From: Candidatus Fermentibacterota bacterium
GTDB taxonomy: Bacteria; Fermentibacterota; Fermentibacteria; Fermentibacterales; Fermentibacteraceae
Reading direction: 5' to 3'
NCBI GenBank assembly: GCA_012523605.1
Contig: JAAYTY010000141.1
Location: 1 to 7,474 of the forward strand
DNA: 7,474 nt
Shown: positions 1-5,901 of the stretch, piece by piece
How positions within the stretch are numbered: the stretch's first letter is position 1
Layout: every line of letters begins with the position of its first letter
Notes under the pieces: generated by a model
What the model saw: only the letters and a program-made list of their open reading frames with translations
What the model was told of the DNA's origin: nothing
Databases searched by the model: none
Position numbers and translations under genes: made by a program

Positions 1-100
1 CCCTCCAGGCGGTGTCCCTGGTCACCGGGATCCGCCGCGAGCCGGAGAGATCGAATCTGCAGCCGCAAAGGGTTTCATATTCCGTGACGTCGGTGCCCGC
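1..100 (-). pseudogene. Continuation of the TldD-like frame beyond the TAG, running off the window
   Basis: Reading the minus strand past the TAG at 101-103 in the same frame stays open to the window edge. It begins 'AGTDVTEYETLCGCRFDL' and continues through 'RRIPVTRDTAW'. Preceded by 'KTIVT', this fits the TldD-family segment 'ivnSeGt.v.....', with the stop codon in place of the serine. The continuity argues that the interruption is one substitution rather than a frameshift or the natural gene end. Whether the downstream part is translated (readthrough), dead (pseudogene) or intact (base-call error) cannot be told here. Confidence 0.5.
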
Positions 101-565
101 CTACGTGACGATGGTCTTCCTCCTCAGAACCTCCCTGTATGCCACCCGGGAGGAGGCTCCGGGGCTGGAGGCGGCGAGAAGTTCGCAGTACCGCCTGCAT
201 AGAAAGGCCTTCTCCCTGGCGGGCACCTCCCCCGGCGGCTCGGCCGAGGGGGGCGAGAAGGAGTCCGCCACGGGGCGCTCCAGCGCGAGCCTGACGCTTC
301 CTCGGGTTCCAGGGGCCGAGGCCATGGAGACCGCCGCCGCGACCGCCTGCGCCGTATCGGGGCCGGAGGTATAGGCGGTGCCCGTCACTCCGCGCTCGAC
401 GACTCTGACGAACGCCCCGGCTTCCCTGAGCGGGCTGTACTCGGCCGGGCCGGTGCCCGCCTGCCTGATGTCCGTGTGGACCCTCTCCTCGACCCTGATC
501 TCGAGGTATTCCCCGACGAAGGATTCCACGGACTCCCTTGCGGAGTCCGCAAGACGGTCCGTCAT
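101..565 (-). CDS. TldD/PmbA-family metallopeptidase, N-terminal part, cut by in-frame TAG
   Basis: The 154-residue frame resembles the N-terminal domain of TldD/PmbA (TldE) proteins, which form a zinc-protease assembly that trims peptides and modified-peptide precursors. Seen: an early strand 'YLEIRVEERVHTDIR' (residues 20-34), like the family's 'Y.EiR.e....i' opening; a 'GAFVRVVERGVTGTAYTS' stretch (50-67), like the usual 'GvgvRv..g..G.a.t'; then 'RPVADSF' (97-103) and a strand 'VAYREVLRRKTIVT' just before the stop. Family members run about 450 residues, so this product lacks the catalytic C-terminal domain carrying the HExxxH zinc site. The start at 565 is chosen because its ATG overlaps the TGA of the upstream TPR gene (ATGA, 562-565), implying translational coupling. 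The terminating TAG (101-103) sits where relatives usually have the Ser of an 'SxG' turn, and homology continues beyond it, so the gene is probably longer or broken. Family assignment is by recall of conserved patterns and is moderately sure. Confidence 0.6.
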   Translation of the reverse strand: MTDRLADSARESVESFVGEYLEIRVEERVHTDIRQAGTGPAEYSPLREAGAFVRVVERGVTGTAYTSGPDTAQAVAAAVSMASAPGTRGSVRLALERPVADSFSPPSAEPPGEVPAREKAFLCRRYCELLAASSPGASSRVAYREVLRRKTIVT

Positions 566-1311
566 TCGCCGTCCCCCGGGGAGAGGAAGACACCCTCTCC
601 TGCGAGCGAGTCCAGAAGCATCCTCGCGGAATCGGCGAACGGAGCCCGGGGTGCGCAGGAAAGAGCCTGGCTGATCAGGGACAGACCCCTGAGGTAGTCA
701 CCCCAGGAGGTGTAGAGTCTTCCCAGCAGCCATCCCGCCTCTGCATGTCCCGCCCCCCAGGCTTCTTCGAGCAGGGCGCGCGCAGTGTCCTCGTCGCCGA
801 GGGACAGGAGGATTCCCGCCTGGAGCGTGGCCGCTTCGAGGGCGGGCCTGCCTCCCAGCGGCATGGCCCTCTGGAGAAACGTCGAGGCCGAGGAGGTGTC
901 CCCGGCCGAGAGGGCGGTCTCTCCGGCGAGGAGCCAGCATGCCGGGTCATCCGGAGAGGATTCCGCGGCCCGGAGCGCGAATAGAGAGGATTCCGCGCTC
1001 CTGCCCGTTGCACGGAGGACTTCGGCGAGCTCCATGCATCCCCTGGCCGAGCCGGGCACCGAATCCACATAGGACCTCAGATATCTCTCCGCCGTCTCCC
1101 AGGAACCGCGCCTGGAATAGACCATCCCGAGGCCGAGGAGCGCATCGTGATAGCCGGGAATCAGCTCCAGTGCGTCCCGGAACTCCGACTCGGCCTGCTC
1201 GAGCAGATTCTGGCCGAGGTAGGCCGAGCCCAGATCGCAGTCCAGTCTGGCGGAAATCTCCGTGAAGTCCGCCTCCGAGCCGAGAATGATCGCCGCCATC
1301 AGCCAGACCAT
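562..1311 (-). CDS. TPR-repeat protein with hydrophobic N-terminus (exported or membrane-anchored)
   Basis: The 249-residue protein is almost entirely tetratricopeptide-like helical hairpins: about six units of roughly 34 residues covering 25-236, with typical positions such as 'LGSAYLGQNLLEQAESEFRD' (27-46), 'LLGLGMVYSRRGSWETAERY' (58-77) and 'GWLLGRLYTSWGDY' (193-206). TPR arrays bind partner proteins; no enzymatic motif is visible. The N-terminus 'MVWLMAAIILGSEA' looks like a short signal peptide or anchor, although it lacks the usual basic residues. I chose the ATG at 1311 over the longer frame from 1419 because a strong GGGGGAGGA lies four bases upstream and a perfect TATAAT further up. 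The longer start would also overlap the divergent lpdA coding region. The gene overlaps the TldD-like gene by ATGA, so the two are probably co-translated and may work together. Exact function is unknown. Confidence 0.75.
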   Translation of the reverse strand: MVWLMAAIILGSEADFTEISARLDCDLGSAYLGQNLLEQAESEFRDALELIPGYHDALLGLGMVYSRRGSWETAERYLRSYVDSVPGSARGCMELAEVLRATGRSAESSLFALRAAESSPDDPACWLLAGETALSAGDTSSASTFLQRAMPLGGRPALEAATLQAGILLSLGDEDTARALLEEAWGAGHAEAGWLLGRLYTSWGDYLRGLSLISQALSCAPRAPFADSARMLLDSLAGEGVFLSPGDGE

Positions 1312-1314
1312 CGG

Positions 1315-1323
1315 TCCTCCCCC
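1315..1323 (-). promoter_or_regulatory. Ribosome binding site that fixes the TPR gene start
   Basis: The minus strand reads GGGGGAGGA here, with the GGAGG core at 1320-1316, four bases before the ATG at 1311-1309. No comparable site precedes the upstream in-frame ATG at 1419. This supports the shorter 249-residue protein beginning with a hydrophobic segment. Confidence 0.65.
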
Positions 1324-1340
1324 GGCATAGTCCAGTACGA

Positions 1341-1347
1341 TATTATA
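1341..1347. promoter_or_regulatory. Symmetric -10 element for a divergent promoter pair
   Basis: TATTATA on the plus strand is TATAATA on the minus strand. Leftward it gives a consensus -10 TATAAT (1347-1342), about 30 bases before the TPR ATG. Rightward it gives TATTAT (1341-1346, five of six consensus), about 47 bases before the lpdA TTG. It is the only A/T-rich patch in the 82-base gap between the two starts. No good TTGACA-like -35 is visible for either direction. The leftward call is the stronger of the two. Confidence 0.5.
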
Positions 1348-1383
1348 CCCGTGCTCTCGTCGCGCTGCACTCACATTCACCTC

Positions 1384-1388
1384 GGAGG
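1384..1388 (+). promoter_or_regulatory. Ribosome binding site supporting the TTG start of lpdA
   Basis: GGAGG lies five bases before the TTG at 1394. There is no ATG nearby at the expected beginning of the Rossmann fold: the FAD-binding strand starts at residue 4. The TTG is therefore the best-supported start. Confidence 0.7.
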
Positions 1389-1393
1389 TCAGA

Positions 1394-2752
1394 TTGTCCC
1401 GGTTCGATCTCGTTGTCATCGGGGGGGGGCCCGCCGGCTACGTTCCGGCGATACGGGCCGCCCAGCTCGGCCGCAGGGTCGCGGTCGTCGAGCAGACGAA
1501 CATCGGCGGCACGTGTCTGAACAGGGGGTGCATCCCCACAAAGGCGTTCGCGGCCACCGCCGAGCTTCTCAGAGCGGGCGCATCCGCCTCCAGAATGGGA
1601 CTCTCCGGCACCCTCTCGATCGATTTCGTTTCGGCCTCGAAGCGCAAGGATATGATCGTTACCAGGCTCCGGAAGGGCATAGAGGCCCGACTGTCATCTC
1701 TGGGGATCGAACTCGTGCGAGGGAGGGGAGTCCTGAAGAGACCTGGAGCGGTGGATGTCGAGGGGCGCGAGCTGGCCGCCTCCTTCATACTGCTATCCCC
1801 CGGCTCCAGGCCGTTCCTTCCCGGCCCCCTCGGATCGTGCGGCCTTTCAACAAGCGACGAAGCGCTGGAGTGGAAGGAACTCCCCGCATCGCTGATCATC
1901 GTAGGGGGCGGAGTCATCGGATGCGAGTTCGCCTCGTTCCTGAGCGCCTTCGGGGTGGACGTGACCATCGTGGAGATGCTCCCCGGGATACTGCCCGGGC
2001 TCGACGACGACGTCCGCAAAGCGGTGCACTCCTCGCTTGCCCGGGCGGGTGTGTGTATCCACCTTTCGAAGAAGGTCGAGTCAGCCGGCTCGGACGGCTG
2101 CTCGGGATACGTGACCCTCGAGGGAGGGGAGCGCCTCGAGGCCGCTTCCGTGCTCGTGGCGGCAGGAAGGGTCCCGGTCGCAGAAGGCCTGGGTCTCGAG
2201 GAGGCAGGCGTCGCCGCGGGACGAAAGGGCATCGAGGTGGATGCGCACATGCGAACCACCGCGCCGGGCATCTACGCGGCCGGAGACGTCACCGGGCGGT
2301 GGCAGCTCGCCCACGCGGCGAGCGCCCAGGCACTGGCGGCGGTGGACCACATGTTCGGAGACGGGCGCAGGGTGGTCAACCCCGAAGCCATGCCCTCGTG
2401 CATCTTCACGAACCCGGAGGTGGCGGTCGTAGGCCCCGGCGAGGAGGAGCTGGAGGCCAGAGGGGTGAAGGTCGAAGTGAGGCGTTCGAGGTACATCGCC
2501 AACGGCAGGGCGGTAGGACTCGGAGAGACGGAGGGCTTCGTCAAGCTGATAGCCAGGGCTTCTGACGGAGTTCTGCTGGGGGCGCAGATCGTGGGAAGGG
2601 AGGCCAGCAGCCTGATAGGCGAGGCTGTCCTTGCCGTGGAGCACGGGATGAAGGCTGCGGCGCTCGGCGACGCGGTCCATCCTCACCCCACCCTCACCGA
2701 GCTGATCATGGAGGCGGGGGAGGCGTTCGGCGCGGGGGCTATCCATGGCTGA
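1394..2752 (+). CDS. lpdA: Dihydrolipoyl dehydrogenase (E3)
   Basis: This FAD enzyme reoxidises dihydrolipoyl groups with NAD+ for 2-oxoacid dehydrogenase complexes or the glycine cleavage system in the cytoplasm. The 452-residue product has the family layout: FAD Rossmann motif GGGPAG (10-15); redox disulfide in 'GGTCLNRGCIPTK' (Cys41, Cys46); NAD-binding 'IIVGGGVIGCEFA' (168-180); second FAD motif 'YAAGDVTG' (294-301); and the C-terminal interface motif 'HPHPTLTE' (429-436), supplying the catalytic His431/Glu436 pair. All key residues are present and the length is normal. Translation starts at TTG with GGAGG upstream. No E1, E2 or glycine-cleavage genes adjoin, so its partner complex cannot be read from this window. 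The stop overlaps the mazG start by eight bases, indicating co-transcription. A run of nine G (1421-1429) encodes the first three glycines of the FAD loop. Confidence 0.93.
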   Translation: MSRFDLVVIGGGPAGYVPAIRAAQLGRRVAVVEQTNIGGTCLNRGCIPTKAFAATAELLRAGASASRMGLSGTLSIDFVSASKRKDMIVTRLRKGIEARLSSLGIELVRGRGVLKRPGAVDVEGRELAASFILLSPGSRPFLPGPLGSCGLSTSDEALEWKELPASLIIVGGGVIGCEFASFLSAFGVDVTIVEMLPGILPGLDDDVRKAVHSSLARAGVCIHLSKKVESAGSDGCSGYVTLEGGERLEAASVLVAAGRVPVAEGLGLEEAGVAAGRKGIEVDAHMRTTAPGIYAAGDVTGRWQLAHAASAQALAAVDHMFGDGRRVVNPEAMPSCIFTNPEVAVVGPGEEELEARGVKVEVRRSRYIANGRAVGLGETEGFVKLIARASDGVLLGAQIVGREASSLIGEAVLAVEHGMKAAALGDAVHPHPTLTELIMEAGEAFGAGAIHG

Positions 2753-3548
2753 CGGGCTCGATGCGATCGGCGGGCTCGTCGGAATCGTTCGCACTCTCCG
2801 AGGACCCGGCGGATGCGAATGGGACAGGAGCCAGACCGTGGCCTCTCTGAGGCCCTTCCTGCTCGAGGAAGCCTACGAGGCGGCCGATGCAGCCGAGAAG
2901 GAAGACTGGGATGCGCTCCGCCAGGAGCTCGGGGACCTGCTCCTCCACGTCGTCATGGCCGCCGTCATCGCGGAGGAATCAGGCAGGTTCGACCTCGAGG
3001 ACGTCGCGAGGGGAATCTCGGAGAAGCTCGTGAGAAGGCACCCCCATGTCTTCTCCGAACCGGAGAGGATGAGTCCCGGAGAGGTCGAGAGGCAGTGGGA
3101 GGCCATCAAGTCCTCGGAAAAGGAACGGGAGGGTTTCTTCGCCTCGATCCCCGGCGGCCTGCCCGCCCTGCAGACGGCCTGGAGAATCCAGCAGAGGGCG
3201 GCCGAGGTCGGTTTCGACTGGCCGGATGCCGACGGGGCCCTGGAGAAGCTCCTGGAAGAGATCGAGGAGTGCAGGGCCGCTTCGTCGGAGCGGGACCGCG
3301 GCGGTCTCGGGGGCGAACTTGCGGACATGCTGTTCAGCACCGTAAATTATACGCGGCTGATGGGATTCGAGCCCGAGCAGCTCCTGCGGAGCGCCAACAG
3401 GAAGTTCATCGACAGATTCGCCGCGATGGAGGAACTGCTCGGCAAGGAGGGTGTTTCACTCTCCGAGGCTTCTGCTTCAGCGATGAACGAAGCCTGGGAG
3501 ACTGTAAAGACCCGGGGCGCCGGTGAGGATGGAAGGGTTCGAGGATAG
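2745..3548 (+). CDS. mazG: Nucleoside triphosphate pyrophosphohydrolase MazG
   Basis: MazG hydrolyses NTPs and dNTPs to the monophosphate and PPi, clearing aberrant nucleotides and influencing (p)ppGpp-related stress responses in some bacteria. The 267 residues match the two-domain form (E. coli protein about 263). The N-domain has 'CEWDRSQT' (24-31; the usual form is CPWDxxQT) and Mg-binding EExxE (Glu41, Glu42, Glu45) plus ExxD (Glu61, Asp64). The C-domain has 'VGFDW' (155-159), EExxE (Glu171, Glu172, Glu175), ExxD (Glu191, Asp194) and the conserved 'ANRKFIDRF' (217-225). Both metal sets are intact, so both domains may be active. The ATG lies inside the end of lpdA (eight-base overlap) with only a weak GGGGG upstream, so translation is probably coupled to lpdA. 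The gene stops with TAG, showing that TAG is a normal terminator here. Confidence 0.93.
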   Translation: MADGLDAIGGLVGIVRTLRGPGGCEWDRSQTVASLRPFLLEEAYEAADAAEKEDWDALRQELGDLLLHVVMAAVIAEESGRFDLEDVARGISEKLVRRHPHVFSEPERMSPGEVERQWEAIKSSEKEREGFFASIPGGLPALQTAWRIQQRAAEVGFDWPDADGALEKLLEEIEECRAASSERDRGGLGGELADMLFSTVNYTRLMGFEPEQLLRSANRKFIDRFAAMEELLGKEGVSLSEASASAMNEAWETVKTRGAGEDGRVRG

Positions 3549-3565
3549 GGGTACTGGAGGGAATT

Positions 3566-3570
3566 GGAGG
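3566..3570 (+). promoter_or_regulatory. Ribosome binding site of the subtilase gene
   Basis: GGAGG sits four bases before the ATG at 3575, and a second GGAGG lies ten bases further upstream (3556-3560). The 26-base gap after mazG has no visible promoter or terminator, so the subtilase is probably the third gene of the lpdA transcript. Confidence 0.6.
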
Positions 3571-3574
3571 ACGA

Positions 3575-5326
3575 ATGAGATACCTGCTTGTCTGCGCCGT
3601 ATTCGCTCTGTCGGTCACGGCCGGGATGCTGGAGCCCCGCCTGGTCGAGCAGCTCGGGCAGACCCGCTCGGGCGACCTGGTGGATATCTACATCAAGCCT
3701 CTGGGCGATGCTGACCCATCGTACATCGACCAGGTGGCCGCCGGAATGACTCGTGCGGAGCGTCGCGAGTTCGCATGCGATGTCTTCAGGTCGGTAGCCG
3801 AGGCCACCCAGCAGCCGATCCTCGAGCAGCTCAAGGCCTATCCCGAGGGGCTGGTCACCAACCTCCACACCAACTGGCTGGCGAACTTCATAAGCTGCAG
3901 CGCCACCGAGGAAGTCATCCGCGAGATAGCCATGCGCGGCGACGTGGCCTGGGTGGATTTCAGGCCGGCCACGAGCATCTTCATCGAACCGATAGACGTG
4001 CGTCCCGGCACGCCCGGGGAGGCGAGCCGAGCGAACGCCTGGGGAGTCGACAAGATCGGCGCCCCGAGCGTCTGGTCAATGGGCTACACTGGAACCGACA
4101 TCGTAGTGGCGGTCATAGACACGGGCGTCAACTACCTCCACCTCGATCTCCAGACGCACATGTGGCACGACACCCCCGCGGGTCTCCACTACGGCTGGGA
4201 CATGGAGAGCGGCGACGGCGACCCGATGCCCACGAGCTCCAACCACGGCACTCACTGCGCGGGCTCCGTAGCCAGCGACGGCACGGCGGGGACCAACTGC
4301 GGAGTGGCGCCCGACGCCATCATAATGGCCGTGAAGGTCATGACCACGGTCAGCCCCGAAGCCGAGCAGAACGTCATGGACGGCTTCGAATGGGCCGTGG
4401 ACCACGGCGCCGACGTGCTGAGCACCTCGCTCGGCTACATGCCGGCCTGGAATCCCCAGAGGGCCCTCTGGCGCACGGCCGAGGAGAACATCATGGCCGC
4501 CGGCGTGCCGCACAGCATCGCCGCAGGCAACGAAGGCCCCTCTTCCTACACGATCCGCACACCCGGGGACTGCCCTCCCCCGTGGACGCATCCCCAGCAG
4601 ACCGCACCTGGCGGGCACTCCGCATGCATCTGCGTGGGCGCGACCAACAGCAGTGACGTGATCGCCGACTTCTCCAGCCGCGGCTATGTCGTCTGGGAGG
4701 GAATCGCCCCCTGGTTCGACTACAACGACACTCCGCCGAACGCAGGCCTTATCCGTCCCGATGTCTGCGCCCCCGGCGTTGACGTCTACAGCTGCAGCTG
4801 GCCTGGAACCAACGTCTACACGACCATGAGCGGCACTTCCATGGCCACCCCTCACAACGCCGGGCTCATGGCGCTGATGCTCGACGCGAATCCGACGCTG
4901 AGCCCAGCGCAGGTCGATCAGATACTCGAGCAGACAGCTCTCGACCTCGGCGCTTCGGGCAAGGAGAATACGTACGGCTCGGGCCGCATCAGGGCCTACG
5001 AGGCCGTTCAGGCCGCCATATCGGTCGGCATCGAGAGCGGCTCCGGCGTCGTGCCGGCTCCCGGCCTCCTCATCTCCGCCGTCACACCGAACCCCGTGTC
5101 CTCCATCGCGGTCTTCGATATCTACACCGGCGAGGCGGGCAGGGTCGTCGTCAGGGCGTTCGATCTGGCGGGACGCCAGGTCGCGGTTCTTCACAACGGT
5201 GATCTCGGCCAGGGAAGCCACAGCCTGTCCTTCATCGTGCCCCCGTCCATGGGCAACGGCATCTACCTCCTCCGGGCCGACTGCAACGGCGAAGCCGCAG
5301 TGGGCAGAATGACGGTAGTCAGATAG
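3575..5326 (+). CDS. Secreted subtilisin-like serine protease (S8) with T9SS-type C-terminal domain
   Basis: A 583-residue exported protease. Residues 1-17 form a signal peptide (Arg2, hydrophobic core to about Ala16). Residues 20-150 look like an inhibitory propeptide: 'VDIYIKP' and 'ANFISCSATEEVI' resemble the strand-helix pattern of I9-type prodomains. The catalytic domain (about 155-485) holds Asp182 in 'VIDTGV', His224 in 'NHGTHCAG', oxyanion Asn319 in 'AAGNEG' and Ser422 in 'SGTSMATPH', so it should be active. About 20 extra residues lie between 'FSSRG' (366-370) and 'RPDVCAPG' (394-401). Several cysteines in the mature part (228, 242, 333, 351, 353, 398, 407) could form disulfides after export. 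The tail (about 499-583) fits the Por secretion/T9SS type A sorting fold: 'VTPNPVSS' start, 'FDLAGRQVAVL' and 'GIYLLRA' near the end. This suggests outer-membrane passage and surface attachment if a type IX system exists. It ends in TAG. Confidence 0.92.
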   Translation: MRYLLVCAVFALSVTAGMLEPRLVEQLGQTRSGDLVDIYIKPLGDADPSYIDQVAAGMTRAERREFACDVFRSVAEATQQPILEQLKAYPEGLVTNLHTNWLANFISCSATEEVIREIAMRGDVAWVDFRPATSIFIEPIDVRPGTPGEASRANAWGVDKIGAPSVWSMGYTGTDIVVAVIDTGVNYLHLDLQTHMWHDTPAGLHYGWDMESGDGDPMPTSSNHGTHCAGSVASDGTAGTNCGVAPDAIIMAVKVMTTVSPEAEQNVMDGFEWAVDHGADVLSTSLGYMPAWNPQRALWRTAEENIMAAGVPHSIAAGNEGPSSYTIRTPGDCPPPWTHPQQTAPGGHSACICVGATNSSDVIADFSSRGYVVWEGIAPWFDYNDTPPNAGLIRPDVCAPGVDVYSCSWPGTNVYTTMSGTSMATPHNAGLMALMLDANPTLSPAQVDQILEQTALDLGASGKENTYGSGRIRAYEAVQAAISVGIESGSGVVPAPGLLISAVTPNPVSSIAVFDIYTGEAGRVVVRAFDLAGRQVAVLHNGDLGQGSHSLSFIVPPSMGNGIYLLRADCNGEAAVGRMTVVR

Positions 5327-5345
5327 CGCAGGCCCGCATAGGCGC

Positions 5346-5374
5346 AGGCGCCCGGCCCTCCCGGCCGGGCGCCT
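5346..5374 (+). terminator. Strong GC hairpin after the subtilase gene
   Basis: A perfect 12-base-pair inverted repeat (AGGCGCCCGGCC at 5346-5357 pairing with 5363-5374) encloses a five-base loop, 19 bases after the subtilase stop. The downstream tract is only 'ctctat', poor in T, so it is a weak match to a classic intrinsic terminator. It still probably ends the lpdA-mazG-protease transcript, or protects its 3' end. Confidence 0.6.
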
Positions 5375-5408
5375 CTCTATCGGCCGGTTCCGCGGGAGGT
5401 GGCCGCCG

Positions 5409-5684
5409 GTGGATCTCAAGCTCCTGATGACCGTTTTCAGTACCGTCTTCCTGGCGGAGATCGGAGACAAGACACAGCTCGCGACGATGCTCTACTCCGC
5501 CGAAGGGGGTTCCGGCAGCAGATTCACGGTGTTCCTGGGCTCGGCTCTCGCCCTGGTGGTGGCCTCCGCCGCAGGGGTGCTCGCCGGGGCGGCTCTCTCG
5601 AAGCTCGTGCAGGGCCGTGCGCTTTCCCTGATCGCGGGCATGGGATTCGTGGCGGTGGGGGTCTGGGTGCTTGCAAGAGGCTGA
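5409..5684 (+). CDS. UPF0016/GDT1 (TMEM165-type) membrane cation transporter, single-domain form
   Basis: The 91-residue membrane protein carries the family signature ExGDKT as 'AEIGDKTQLAT' (16-26), whose acidic residues form the cation site of this family. Family members (yeast Gdt1, human TMEM165, bacterial MneA) move Mn2+ or Ca2+ across membranes, generally in exchange for protons. Three hydrophobic segments are visible: about 4-17 leading into the motif, 39-63, and 71-88. Most characterised relatives contain two such domains in one chain with two copies of the motif. This one has a single copy and is of normal length for the half-size bacterial form, so it would need to dimerise or pair with another half. 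The start is GTG at 5409 with GGGAGG nine bases upstream. No Mn2+-sensing yybP-ykoY-like leader is apparent in the short upstream gap. The substrate is inferred from family only. Confidence 0.85.
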   Translation: MDLKLLMTVFSTVFLAEIGDKTQLATMLYSAEGGSGSRFTVFLGSALALVVASAAGVLAGAALSKLVQGRALSLIAGMGFVAVGVWVLARG

Positions 5685-5901
5685 CAACCAGGTTTTCGGA
5701 GCCCCTTCTCCGCCCTGGCCTGTCTGTCGAAGGCGCGGCTTCAGCGGCGGGCGGCGGTTCCGGGGATGGCTTGCTTCGGCTCGCGGACGTTCTCATGTTC
5801 CTCCGCTGAATGCGTCAGGCTGCACCTTTCACCGGAATCCTGGGGCGCGATCCAGGCGTTTCGTTGAGTGAGCATTCGCTCGTAACCACGGGAGACGGTT
5901 C
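5685..5901 (+). other. 217-base gap upstream of hppA; no clear element
   Basis: This gap separates the transporter from hppA and presumably contains the hppA promoter. I find no convincing -35/-10 pair; the best, TTGCTT (5771-5776) with CATGTT (5794-5799), is weak. Small imperfect hairpins occur, for example CCTGG/CCAGG around 5839-5856 and GAGC/GCTC around 5870-5881. A GGGAG ribosome binding site at 5890-5894 lies seven bases before the hppA ATG. No small gene is supported. Confidence 0.4.

Noticed and set aside
101..103. Genome-wide TAG reassignment as the explanation for the TldD stop
   Set aside because: TAG ends mazG and the subtilase at family-appropriate lengths, so it acts as a stop in this genome.
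75..593. 172-codon minus-strand frame overlapping the TldD-like gene
   Set aside because: Arginine/glycine-rich shadow; the frame from 565 has family-like strands and a coupled ATGA start.
1312..1419. N-terminal extension of the TPR gene to the ATG at 1419
   Set aside because: Would overlap the start of lpdA and cover the TATAAT; a strong ribosome binding site supports 1311 instead.
1147..2565. 472-codon plus-strand open frame over the TPR gene and lpdA
   Set aside because: Overlaps two genes with clear motifs in other frames; the translation is arginine/glycine-rich and shows no family pattern.
5327..5408. Mn2+ (yybP-ykoY) riboswitch or attenuator before the UPF0016 gene
   Set aside because: The gap is short and filled by one terminator-like hairpin. 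A CGGCCGG at 5381-5387 could pair with its 3' arm, but with GC-rich repeats this is expected by chance and no riboswitch core is visible.
4076..5470. 464-codon open frame antisense to the subtilase
   Set aside because: Low-complexity shadow translation; the opposite strand holds the complete catalytic triad and signal peptide.
5671..5871. 66-codon small open frame between the transporter and hppA
   Set aside because: Starts inside the transporter gene, lacks a ribosome binding site and has arginine-rich shadow composition.
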